In this document: piece by piece, positions 1-9,556 of the stretch
Position numbering within the stretch: position 1 is the stretch's first letter
Layout of the letters: every line of letters starts with the position of its first letter
DNA from: Rozella allomycis CSF55
Taxonomy: Eukaryota; Rozellomycota
Reading direction: 5' to 3'
NCBI GenBank assembly: GCA_000442015.1
Contig: KE560757.1
Location: forward strand, 4,101-56,601
Length of the DNA: 52,501 nucleotides
Translations under genes and position numbers: made by a program
The notes under the pieces: model-generated
Seen by the model: the letters and a program-made list of their open reading frames with translations, nothing else
What the model was told of the DNA's origin: nothing
Database searches by the model: none

Positions 1-1322
1 ATCTTTGGACAAAACCCTTTTATTTTATCCGATATCGACACCAACACACCTTGCTCTGTTATACTCGTCACTTTCCCCTTAATCACACTCCCTACTTTAA
101 CATCTTTCATTCTTAAATATTCTTGCTCTAAATCACTCTTCTTGAAACTAACTTGATACATTTCATCCATTTCTTCATAATTAATTATTCTTCCCTTTAC
201 TTCTTCTCCTATTCTAAACTTTTTAAATCTCTCCAAACTATTTTCTTCACTCAAATTATTCATCTTTACAAATCCAACTTTATCTTCAAATTTAACCATC
301 AATCCTTCTCCTCCATCAATCCTTTCAATCTTCCATTTCTGTTTCATTCCAACCTCTTCTTCCTTCATCTCAACTCTCCACTCATTCACTCCCTTGTTCA
401 AACTAATCTGAACTCTCTTATTCTCAAAATCTACATACAATATCCTTCCAACTATTTTCTGCTTTTCCTTAACTTGTTCCTTTCCAAAATGGAAATAATT
501 AACATATCCCTTGATCATCCCACAAATCTTCACTTGCACATTCACTTCTGTAACCTTTTCAACAACACACTCCACTCTCTGTCCAACATTCAACCACTTA
601 AACTCTTCAACCCTCTTCATCACATTCTCCCTAAACTTCTCATCACTCAACTGCACAGTCCGCGCATTCTCACTCTCAATCACAACATCAACAATCTCTC
701 CCAACTTGTACCTCTGCTCCCCCTTCTTCAAAAACCCAATCTTCTCATTCCCAATCTCACACATATACCCATGATCCTCCTCACTCACAACAACCCCACC
801 ACACGCACTGCCAACTCTCATCTCACAATCACTCTGCACAACACTCGGATCCAAACTCATCTCTATCCTCTTCTTCCCGCCATTCTCAACCCCAACAACT
901 ACACCACGCACAATCTGCCCAACCCGGAAAAAATCATGCAAATCATACTCAACCTCCACAACCCCCTCAGCTTCCTCCTCCAAATCCATCACCTCCCTAA
1001 CTACTCGATTCACATTCCTAGCATCAACAAACGCTCGCAATCCATTCGGCAACGTCAACAACATCTCCCCACTCCTAATCTCCTTGATCACACACAAACA
1101 TCTCACGCCAACACGCATATGCTACTATTTTATAAATCCAAATATTACCTTGAAATATATCAGCTCAGCCGGCTTGCTCTCCAGATCGCAACGAGGGCCC
1201 TCCACACTGCGCTTGGCCTTTTTAACAACTGATTTCGTCTCGCTCGTTTTTCGCTTCTTTTCAGCCTTCACAGGCTCTATAGGCACTATGCTAGACTTGT
1301 CTCCGCGTGGAAAGTCTACCAT
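1..1322 (-). CDS. RRP5: rRNA biogenesis protein RRP5, N-terminal part (runs off left edge)
   Basis: RRP5 is a nucleolar scaffold built of many S1 RNA-binding repeats and is needed to process both 18S and 5.8S/25S pre-rRNA. The start at 1322 gives a short lysine-rich leader (MVDFPRGDKSS, then KKAKRS). A 27-nt intron at 1122-1148 joins ...LIYFK to HMRVGVRCLC, the first S1 repeat, which includes MLLTLPNGLRAFVD. The frame then stays open to base 3, and its last visible repeat reads MKDVKVGSVIKGKV...ISDKIKGFCPK, a typical S1 pattern. Only about 430 of the usual 1,700-1,900 residues are present. The long plus-strand reading frame over the same bases is a low-complexity shadow. Family assignment rests on the consecutive S1 repeats after a basic leader. 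Confidence 0.85.
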
Positions 1323-1679
1323 TTTTTACTGTGGCGTAGCTGCCATGGGTGACTTTATTGCTTTAGTCGTTAAAGAAAAGGGATATATGCAGTAAAAGGA
1401 TGTGATTTGAATTAAAAAATTAATATATGAAATAGAAACAAAAAGATGTAGACTTAAGTAGCAAAGAAAGTCATTCATGGAAATTGTAATGGAGTTTTTA
1501 TAGTTGATGGTTAAATATCAATCTAAGATAACTAATTTTCAAATATTGTCAAAAATGGTGCAATCTCTTTCTCTTGCAACTGAAAATAGGTTTCTAATTT
1601 TAGCAACTGTTCATTCAATGTTCACACATTCTATAAATCACTCTTTCATTCAACTCATTCCATTTAAATTAATTTTATA
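1323..1679. promoter_or_regulatory. Divergent intergenic region RRP5 / PI-PLC
   Basis: These 357 bases separate two genes transcribed away from each other and are the longest clear spacer in the left half. They are AT-rich and hold no convincing coding exon on either strand. They presumably contain both promoters, but I recognise no specific element. Confidence 0.5.
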
Positions 1680-2831
1680 ATGACTAATGATAATGACCCA
1701 TTTATACACGGCGGTTTTGGATTACTCGGCAATGACGGCATAATCATCCGCTTTCTAGAATCAATCCCCATAATCGGCTGCATACTACCCATCGTTCATT
1801 TCATGTTCAGTTCCATGATGATAACCTACAGATCTCTCCTAAGATGCTCAACATTCACCATACTATCCTTTCTTTCCACACCGCAAAAGGCAATTAGCAT
1901 CTCCCTCTTCCTTTCCAGTCTAGACTTTGTTTTCATTAAGTTGTTTCACGAGTCTCCAAGACTAATTGGAACTATTAAATTAGACCAAGCAAACTGGATG
2001 CAGCAGTTCCAAGACTACCGAGTTTCAGAGATTCTCATCCCTGGTACACACCAGTCGCCCTCTTATAAGTTTAATTGGGATACGTTTCTCACAGAGAAAT
2101 TCGCTAAACACCAGGATCTTTCAATTTACGATCAGCTGCTGCAGGGAACCAGGTTTCTCGATGTTAGGCTGAAATCGGACGATGGCCAGGTCTGGACATC
2201 CCATGAATGGAGTTGCGTGCTATTTAGAACTGTATTGATGCAGATAAAGAGATTTGTACAAGAACATGATCAGGAAATAGTGTTTCTGTTTTTGAGGAGA
2301 GAGCATGCTATGGGTGGGCCAGTGAAACTAGATCTGAAGCATGTTCACGATGATATTGTATCGGTGCTGAATGATGGGTTTGCGTACAATGGAAATAAGA
2401 ACTTCAAAGATTACACTTTAAAGGCATTGGTGAACACGGGAAAGAGGGTGATTATATTAAATCAAAAAGACGTTAAAGTTGAGTGGCCAAACAGCCCATC
2501 TGTTCAAGAAGCAAAAAATGTAATGTGCAGTATCCAAAATTCATCAAGTTACATTCATGACAAATATCATTTGCTTGAATGCATAAGCACATTGAACGTT
2601 CAAAGACTAATTGGTGGAGTTACAACAGATGCTTTTAATAGATTATTTGGATATTGGATTGACAAGTCGGGGTACGGAGATCAAAGAGAAGCTTCAAAGT
2701 CAACTAACTATTATTGCATTCATGAATTAGCAAAATACGATTGTGTCAAATTTAATTTCATGACATTTGATTTTATTGATGATTCAGTTATGAATGCTAT
2801 CATGGACATTAACAAGCGACGTCTAAAGTAG
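1680..2831 (+). CDS. PI-PLC X-domain protein (PLCXD-like)
   Basis: Single-exon 383-residue protein. Residues about 95-250 match the phosphatidylinositol-specific phospholipase C X domain. The first catalytic histidine lies in EILIPGTHQSPSY and the second in WTSHEW, with the conserved GTRFLDVRL strand between them and EIVFLFLRRE after them. No Y domain, C2 domain or EF hands are seen, so it belongs with the short PLCXD or bacterial-type enzymes rather than classical eukaryotic PLC. Residues about 15-90 are hydrophobic with several possible membrane segments (IIRFLESIPIIGCILPIVHF and following), which suggests membrane anchoring. The likely role is cleavage of phosphoinositide or glycosyl-PI lipids; the exact substrate is unknown. 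It is followed 51 bp later by a lipid-carrier gene on the same strand. Confidence 0.8.
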   Translation: MTNDNDPFIHGGFGLLGNDGIIIRFLESIPIIGCILPIVHFMFSSMMITYRSLLRCSTFTILSFLSTPQKAISISLFLSSLDFVFIKLFHESPRLIGTIKLDQANWMQQFQDYRVSEILIPGTHQSPSYKFNWDTFLTEKFAKHQDLSIYDQLLQGTRFLDVRLKSDDGQVWTSHEWSCVLFRTVLMQIKRFVQEHDQEIVFLFLRREHAMGGPVKLDLKHVHDDIVSVLNDGFAYNGNKNFKDYTLKALVNTGKRVIILNQKDVKVEWPNSPSVQEAKNVMCSIQNSSSYIHDKYHLLECISTLNVQRLIGGVTTDAFNRLFGYWIDKSGYGDQREASKSTNYYCIHELAKYDCVKFNFMTFDFIDDSVMNAIMDINKRRLK

Positions 2832-2882
2832 AATATTTTGGAATAAACTAAACCCATCTAATTAGTGGCTAGGCCATCAATA

Positions 2883-3374
2883 ATGTACTCTTTCCTAGTT
2901 CTTCTTTTTATCGCCGTGTATTCAGTCTCTGCCGTGTCTACCATTAATTGGAATGCTGCTATTGAATATGCCCAAAGAAATCCTCTCCAAATAGGAGGCA
3001 TTGAGAACTGCGGGAGAGGCACTGACGTTTTGGAGTTACAAGATGTCATCATTAACCCAGATCCACCTAAAGTTGGCTCTTCATTAAACATCACCGTCGT
3101 TGGGAACTTGAAAAGCGTGATTGATCAAGGAAGCTATGTCAAGGTACGTGTTAGATACGGCCTTATTACCGTTGTAGATACCAAGATTGATTTGTGTAAA
3201 GAAATAAGCGATTATCCCGAACTTCCTCAATGCCCCGTTCAGCCAGGCAGAATTGCAATATCTGAAGTGACAGACATGCCAGATGCTCCAATAGGCTTCT
3301 ACAGTGCTGATATCAGTGGATTTACTGCCTCAAACGTGCAAATATTTTGTGTGGTTTACATATTCGAGCTTTAA
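2883..3374 (+). CDS. Secreted ML-domain (NPC2 / PG-PI transfer-like) lipid carrier
   Basis: 163-residue protein. The first ATG in frame is at 2883; the upstream in-frame GTG at 2865 is not a credible start. It opens with a signal peptide (MYSFLVLLFIAVYSVSAVS). The rest has the ML fold pattern: an early Cys (GGIENCG), a Cys pair in IDLCKE and PQCPVQPG, a final Cys (QIFCVVYIF), and the beta-strand rhythm PPKVGSSLNITVVG. The family (NPC2, fungal phosphatidylglycerol/phosphatidylinositol transfer proteins, MD-2) carries sterols or phospholipids in the lumen of endosomes, the vacuole or outside the cell. Its stop lies 45 bp from the convergent photolyase stop. The ligand cannot be told from sequence. 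Confidence 0.8.
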   Translation: MYSFLVLLFIAVYSVSAVSTINWNAAIEYAQRNPLQIGGIENCGRGTDVLELQDVIINPDPPKVGSSLNITVVGNLKSVIDQGSYVKVRVRYGLITVVDTKIDLCKEISDYPELPQCPVQPGRIAISEVTDMPDAPIGFYSADISGFTASNVQIFCVVYIFEL

Positions 3375-3419
3375 ATAAATCCTAAAAAAAGAATCATAAA
3401 AATATATTCTATTTTTATT

Positions 3420-5032
3420 TTAATATGCTGATTTTGGCTCTTCGTCAGTTTTTAAATTCTTAAATGCGTCAATGGCTCTCTTCCTTGCCATATCATGATC
3501 AACTAAAGGTAAAGGATAACTAATTTTAAGAAATAATAGTTCCATACTTTAGTTTCTTAAATTCACTCGCACCAAGACAATCTTTAGGGCAATGTATTTG
3601 CTTTTTGTTTAAACCTTTCAATTCAGGGACCCATTTCTTAATAAACACACCGTCCGGATCATTCTTTTGGCTTTGCAGAAGTGGATTGAAAACCCTAAAA
3701 TAAGGCTGACTGTCCGTTCCTGTAGATGCTGACCATTGCCAACCTCCATTATTGCTTGCAAAATCTCCATCAATTAAATTTTCCATGAAATATTTCTCGC
3801 CTTTACGCCAATCAATCTAAAGATGATTAATATATAAAATTACTAGTAAATCTTTCGTTAAAAACATTGCCGCAATCATGCGAGATCGGTTGTGCATCCA
3901 ACCTGTTTTGTTCAGTTGTCTCATTCCAGCATCAACAATCGGATACCCTGTTTCGCCCTTGCACCATTTTTCGAATCCTTCAGGATCATCTCTCCATTTA
4001 ATATTTTTCGTTTCAAGTTTAAATGGTTGATACATGCACACGCGAGGGTAATGAAACAAAACATGACGATAAAATTCTCTCCAACAAAGTTCAGATATCC
4101 ATGTAACTGCACCTTCATTTCCCGAATCTAGTAGCCCTTTATTGGCAATCAAAGCTTCGTTTAGACATTCTCTTATTCCTAATGCACCAATAGCAAGAAA
4201 TGGAGATATCACACTTGTTCCATCAAGAGCAGGAGCGTCTCTATTCTTTTTATAATCCAAAATTTTAAATTTGGAAAATTGTTCCAACTTTTTATGCGCC
4301 GCTTCTTTCCCTGCTGCCCAAAGCCCGCGCACATAATCTGCGTCGTATTTCTTGCTGATATCAAATCCCTCAACTTTTTCGGGAATCTCGTTTTTTTCTT
4401 GGTGAATAATCAATGATTGATCAATATTTGGTTCCGGTAGAGGGATAACTTGAATTAGTGAATTCTCAGCTAAAAGAATTTTTATCCACGCTTTCTACGT
4501 TACATATTCAAATTACAGTTACCTTAAATGGTGTAAAGACGGAATATGGTTTTCCATCTTTCGTTAATACTCGACCTGGTGGCACAACACATTGATCATG
4601 CGTTATGTCAAATAGGAAACCGTTTTCTTCCAATGTTTTCTGAACTTTAAGATCGCGCTTGCTTTCATCAACTTCATATTCTTTATTTATAAAAACTGCA
4701 TTAATATTCCATTCTTTGCAATGATTTAAGATTAAGTTTGGGGTTTCTTTCACATGGTTAATTTGCTTAACTACTAGTGGAATATTAAGTTCATTTAAAC
4801 TCTCTCGTAGTTTCTTCAGATTTCTAAGAATAAAATCAACTTTAATAGGTGCAACATCATGGGATTTCCATTCCTGCGGAGATATAATGTACAAGGCAAT
4901 CACCTCGCCGTAAAGGGACGCATTACGTAAAGCAGGATTATCAGTAACTCTAAGATCAGATTTAAACCACATTAAGGCTCTTTGCGAAACTTTTTTCAAA
5001 ACCATCTCACCTTTCTCCAAGGATCTCTTCAT
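3420..5032 (-). CDS. PHR1: Class I CPD DNA photolyase
   Basis: Flavoprotein that uses blue light to split cyclobutane pyrimidine dimers. Four exons joined by introns at 4495-4522 (28 nt), 3817-3843 (27 nt) and 3520-3547 (28 nt) give 509 residues. The N-terminal antenna domain starts at [17 protein letters not shown]. The FAD domain contains [40 protein letters not shown] and the closing run [14 protein letters not shown] followed by PYFRVFNP. The C-terminus is restored by the last intron ([16 protein letters not shown]). [14 protein letters not shown] indicates a CPD photolyase rather than a (6-4) enzyme or cryptochrome. I place the start at 5032 because the in-frame codon at 5056 is TTG. The ATG is only 72 bp from the divergent ADSL ATG, so the two share one very small promoter region. 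Confidence 0.93.
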
Positions 5033-5104
5033 GACGTCATTCCTGTGGCTTGCCAAAGGTATACAAATGGACGAACAAACTTTTCATCTGATTCATTATT
5101 GCTG

Positions 5105-6628
5105 ATGTGCAGCGACCAGTTATTCGAATTTGTTCATCCTTTATCCCAGAGGTATGCTTCAAGAGAAATGCAATCTTTGTTCTCGTACGAAAACAAAAGT
5201 ATAATTTGGAGAAAACTTTGGTACCATTTGGCAAAGGCACAGAAGACCTTAGGATTCAATATAACCGATGAACAGATTGCTGAATTGTATGAGAATATAG
5301 TAAGGTTAAAATTTCTAACATCAAAGAATAATATTGACTACCAAGATATTAAAGAAAAGGAAAAGGAATTACGACACGATGTAATGGCGCATTTAAAGTC
5401 GTATTGTGATAAATGCCCTGTAGCGGCACCGATAATCCATGTTGGTGCCACATCTTGCTTCTTAACTGATAATGCAGATTTGATTATTATGAAAAAGGCC
5501 TTGCAACTAGTGCAAGATAAAATGGTTGCTTTACTCCACCGTCTTTCAGATTTGGCACTTGAGTGGAGAGATTTAACATGCGTTGGATATACTCATTTTC
5601 AAAAAGCGCAACCAGTCACAATCGGAAAAAGATTTTGCTTGTGGCTACAAGTAATGAATTATTTAATGAAACAAAGGATATTTTCTTTGACTTTGAAGCA
5701 TTAACCTTATTAATATTAAACTTGCCTTTTCGCGGGGCGAAGGGGACAACTGGAAGCCAGGCGTCGTTCCTGGCGATGTTTGAAAACAATTATGACAAAG
5801 TGGAAGCTTTAGATAATTTGATAGCCAAAGAATTCGGATTTAGTAAAGTATTTAAGGTTTGCGGTCAAACTTATCCCAGGAAATTGGACATTGAAGTTTT
5901 AAACAGGTTGGCGTCTTTTGGATCTTCAGTGCATAAATTCTGTAACGATTTAAGATTGTTGAGCCACACAAAAGAAATCTCAGAGCCATTTCAAAGCGGC
6001 CAAGTAGGTTCCTCTGCCATGCCATACAAGGAAAATCCAATCCTTTCTGAAAGATGTTGTGGCCTTGCTAGATATTTGATAAACCTAAGCAACAATGCTT
6101 ATCAGAATAATTCTGTCCAATGGTTAGAAAGATCTCTCGATGATAGCGCAAACAGGCGACTATTAATTCCTGAAGCGTTTCTTCTTTGTGATAGCATTCT
6201 AAACATTTTGTTGAGTTTCATCCCAAATTTAGTTATTAATACTTCAGTAATTCAGAATAATCTTAAAGAACATCTTTCATTTTTCATAACTGAATTAATT
6301 ATTATTGATCTCGTCAATGTTGGTAAAGATAGGCAAGTTTCGCATGAAAAAATAAAAGATCATTCTCTTAAAATAATAAACCAAGGAAAAGATTCAAATC
6401 TTTTGCTTGAAGCGCTTCTTACTGACGAATACTTTTCTCCAGTACACGAAAAGGTTATGCATGTTTTAAAGTGTAAATTAGATTAAAAGTGGCAGCTACA
6501 ATGATATTTCTCCTTTAGTTGGGACTTGTGCAGAGCAAGTTATCTATTTTGTAAATGACATCGTTTGTCCCGTGCTCTTAACTTACAAGTTTAACAACAG
6601 CATTACAGCAGGATTCCAAGTAGCTTAA
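5105..6628 (+). CDS. ADE13: Adenylosuccinate lyase
   Basis: Purine biosynthesis enzyme that removes fumarate from SAICAR and from adenylosuccinate. The 489-residue protein needs two introns: 5651-5676 (26 nt) and 6454-6481 (28 nt, donor GTTATG). It follows eukaryotic ADSL closely: HPLSQRYASREM near the start, RHDVMAHLKSY, IHVGATSCFLTDN, GYTHFQKAQPVTIGKR, RGAKGTTGSQASFL, the signature GSSAMPYKENP, and LDDSANRR. The second intron is inferred because a stop would otherwise end the protein at 6486, losing the conserved tail GTCAEQVIYFVNDIV; removing it restores the frame with no sequence change. The start ATG at 5105 is preceded by in-frame non-ATG codons only. It shares a 72-bp upstream region with the photolyase gene. 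Confidence 0.95.
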
Positions 6629-6657
6629 TAATAAAATCAAAAATATTAAGAAGATTC

Positions 6658-8628
6658 TTAATCATCATTTATTTCACATGTTTTAGGCAATGAAAAATCT
6701 TCCTTACCACCTGATTTCGCTTTTAGTCCTAAACCTCTTTTAGCGAATCCTGCCCAAAGCTCACAGTAATTGGAACCGCTGTAATTGTGTTCATCCGCTT
6801 GTAAAATGGCATCTCTGGCATCAACAAATGATGGGTGACAAGGCTGTAGCTTTAGACCGTCAATTACAAGTTGTAACATGATGTTATTTCCTCCTTTGCC
6901 GTTAATCCAATCTGGGTCAAATCCATGTTTATCTACAAGATTCCAGTAAACTTCCCAAAGTATAGCTGTCCAAACTTCACCCTTTGCATGTGGTTCCCAA
7001 TACCTCCATCTTCTCAGAAATCCATAACTTTCAGGATCTATTAATGATTTCAACATCTTTTTACTTTTAGACATATCTGTGGAATATGGGTATTTTCTTA
7101 TTGTTTTTCCATTAAAGACATAGCTTCCCATCAAGAAATCCTTGTCTCTTGTGTAATCACGGTGTTGGTGAAGCATCAACGCCACGAGATCACCCCAGCC
7201 TTCTCCCATTCCCGCTATTATATAACTTAGATCAATCAGTTACCACTTTCACCATAATTTAGACAGTCCACGTTACTAGGGCCACCAGTAAGTCTTATTG
7301 AGACTCCATGAAAGTACTCGTGAATGATCACTCCACTGTCTAAATCCCCATCTCTGTTGGGTTTTGTCACATCCCAAATGTACATTCTCATTCTTGGTCT
7401 TCTTCCATCAGGTGGGGTTGCAAAGTTTGCATTATCTGTACCACTTCCATCCTGTGCATTCGCGATAACTGCATCTCCACCCTTTCCTCCATTACCAAAG
7501 TTATCATCTTGAAAATTTCCCGCGCGTTCATCAAACCCATAATGATACAAAATATCATGTAGAAGATTATTCCAATAGAAAAGGTTCGTGATTGCCGCGT
7601 CAACATAGGATTTGGGCGATTTCGTAAAATTTATTGGGAAATCAAAAGTGTTATTGGCCACCTTTGGTCTATGATTGCTCTTCCATTCATGTTCACCTTC
7701 CCAGTTTTCTTGTGCCCAAACATTGTTTCCCCTGGTTTGTACAACTGAATTGATTTTTGTGGTCCAACCTTTAGGCGATGCTATTTCGTCTTCAGGATCT
7801 ACTTCAACGGTTCTTTCACCGGATAAAGGGTCTGCAATGCCGGCGGGATAAACATGATATGTCGCATATTTTACCCAATCTACTAGTCCTAATATTTCTT
7901 GCGTCGAAGAACAAACTTGCGCTCTTATCCAGTTATCTTGGATATCCAATTCAATGTCCCAAACATGACGAAGGGTATCATCACTTGTAATTATGTATCC
8001 TTCATTCACTAAAATTGGCTTCCTCCCAGAGCTGCTTGCAATATAAATGTTGTGGGAATCCGTAAAACCTAAATGCTCTTTATGTTTGTGGTCCAATTCC
8101 TCGTAAGATGTCAATAGAAACGAATCATATTGATTCATTAAACTGGAGTCGAGGTGATTCAAAAGCGTCGTCACTGATTCTAACGCTGAAACTCTTTCTT
8201 CATTTCCATGAATCTTATTTCCTTTATAAAACGACTGCCCAAAAGAGATAATCCTTCCAGATGCATCAATGTTAAGGTTGAAGTCTCCATTGCATATCTA
8301 TTCTTAAAAAAAGAGTAAATGTTACCTCTATATCTTTGTACGTTTGCTTGAGGTAAATATGTGTAATTCCATTTTGCGATGTATAATGGTCTTTCACTAT
8401 GGCCTCAAATTTATGCCTGTGCTTAGAATTCGACCTTTTTAGCCATTTATTCACAAAATCAAGACCTATTTTATAGGCTCCATTTGTTTCTTTTAGAGTC
8501 TCAGCAACGTCAAGAGTGAAAAAGCGAGGAACGTTTTGAACAATTGGCGTGAAATGAATTCTTTCACAAATCTGCTCTTTCATTAAAATGAAAGCAAAGA
8601 GAATAAGTTTAATCGAAGATATTAACAT
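6658..8628 (-). CDS. Fungalysin, secreted M36 metalloprotease
   Basis: Zinc metalloprotease secreted by many fungi for extracellular protein breakdown. Introns at 8298-8325 (28 nt) and 7215-7243 (29 nt) give a 637-residue pre-pro-enzyme. It has a signal peptide (MLISSIKLILFAFILM), an FTP-type propeptide ending with the NGDFNLNIDASGRI stretch, and a catalytic domain. The zinc-binding HExxH is in GVIIHEYFHGVSIRLTGG, and the third ligand glutamate is in GMGEGWGD, which spans the second intron. YWNNLLHDILYHYGFDE and CHPSFVDARDAIL are also typical. Length and layout match intact family members. It could serve host or prey digestion, but that is inference from the family. Confidence 0.95.
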
Positions 8629-8851
8629 GATTCAACGCCGGGAATTTCGTTGTTTGTTGCTATGCTGCGAAGACCACTTTGCCCAGTTGCGAAGACAAGG
8701 TCCTTTCTACACTTTTTATAACAGGATCCATTGCTTTAAATAATTTTAGAATAATAATAAACAGGAAATAGAAACTCCCAGTAAAATGCAATACAACATA
8801 AGAAAATGTTTTAGCTTTATAGTTTATAACAACATTACTACAAATTGGATG
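8629..8851. promoter_or_regulatory. Intergenic: fungalysin promoter and TMEM258 3' end
   Basis: Short AT-rich spacer between two minus-strand genes. Plus-strand readings that cross it have no supporting motif. It should hold the fungalysin promoter and the 3' end of the TMEM258 transcript. Confidence 0.4.
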
Positions 8852-9104
8852 TCAAACTGGGAGGCCAAGAGAAACAAATGTAAAAACAGTACCTATTCCC
8901 AAGGTTACAGAAGAAAACAATGCAATTGTAATTTCTTTTAGCAAAGAACGGGAATGCCGAGTGTTAGTTACCTCGTACCTAAATAGACTATGCGAATGTA
9001 TCGTACATTAAAAAATATGACGAAAAAAGAAATCCAGCCAACAAAAATATAAAAGAAAGATATGGTGCCATAATTGTGGGTACAGGTGGATGGAACGAAG
9101 TCAT
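8852..9104 (-). CDS. OST5: TMEM258 / Ost5-type oligosaccharyltransferase subunit
   Basis: Small two-pass membrane subunit of the ER oligosaccharyltransferase complex (N-glycosylation). Found by splicing: exon 1 (9104-9007) encodes MTSFHPPVPTIMAPYLSF, followed by a hydrophobic run to SSYFLM. A 28-nt intron (8979-9006) joins it to YEVTNTRHSRSLLKEI and a second hydrophobic helix ending SLGLPV. The protein is 74 residues, against 79 in human TMEM258, and matches its order: proline-rich start with PxxP, helix 1, YEVT, charged LLKE loop, helix 2. Neither exon alone forms a notable open frame, so the gene is easy to miss. Confidence 0.87.
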
Positions 9105-9151
9105 GGAGAATAGAGATTTAAGATAGGCGCAGCAACGTTATCTCAAATGAT

Positions 9152-9510
9152 TTATTTATTGGCTGCAATCTTCTGTTCTTCTTGTATAGATAAATACGTA
9201 GAATCAATTTGAACGTATGGTGTCAACTAAACTTATTCGTGAAATGAAATAGAACCTTAAAGTCTTTTAGGTCTGGAGTTATGAAACATCTTATTTTCCT
9301 TGGGTCAGGCAAAAAAGATCCTTTATAGGGAAGGAAAGGAATCACTTACCATTTAACTTCCATCCCTGAGAACCACCACCAGTACCTTATTAATTTGGAG
9401 TTGAAAAAGTTACCTCTCATCCAGCCGTGGGGTAATTCTTTTGTGTCTACTTGGCCTCTATAATAATCCCTTGCTTTGCGACATAAAGAACGTAAAATTG
9501 AATTCCGCAT
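9152..9510 (-). CDS. Mitochondrial large-subunit ribosomal protein mL41 (MRPL27/MRPL41)
   Basis: 90-residue protein assembled from four small exons with introns at 9386-9413, 9321-9349 and 9227-9255 (28, 29 and 29 nt). The start at 9510 gives a basic, mitochondrial-targeting-like leader (MRNSILRSLCRKARDYY). The middle reads MRGTGGGSQGWKLNG and the diagnostic block is CFITPDLKDFKLTPYV, which aligns with the VPDLTGFKLKPYV and TPDMVNFELKPYV blocks of human MRPL41 and yeast Mrpl27. It is shorter at the C-terminus than either. It lies 46 bp downstream of the ArfGAP stop on the same strand. Confidence 0.85.
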
Positions 9511-9556
9511 TCCAAATAAAGAAGTGGCGAAGTATTTTTATTATATTGTGATTCGT

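Noticed and set aside
153-1232. 359-codon plus-strand reading frame
   Set aside because: It is a low-complexity shadow (N, L, H, P, S only) of the RRP5 S1 repeats on the minus strand.
5033-5056. Photolyase start at 5056
   Set aside because: The codon is TTG; the first ATG in frame is at 5032, which leaves a normal N-terminus.
8770-9124. Plus-strand segments resembling a secreted protein and a KERYGAIIVGTGG-like exon
   Set aside because: The opposite strand splices cleanly into TMEM258/Ost5 with a 28-nt intron and full-length family match, so the plus-strand readings are shadows.
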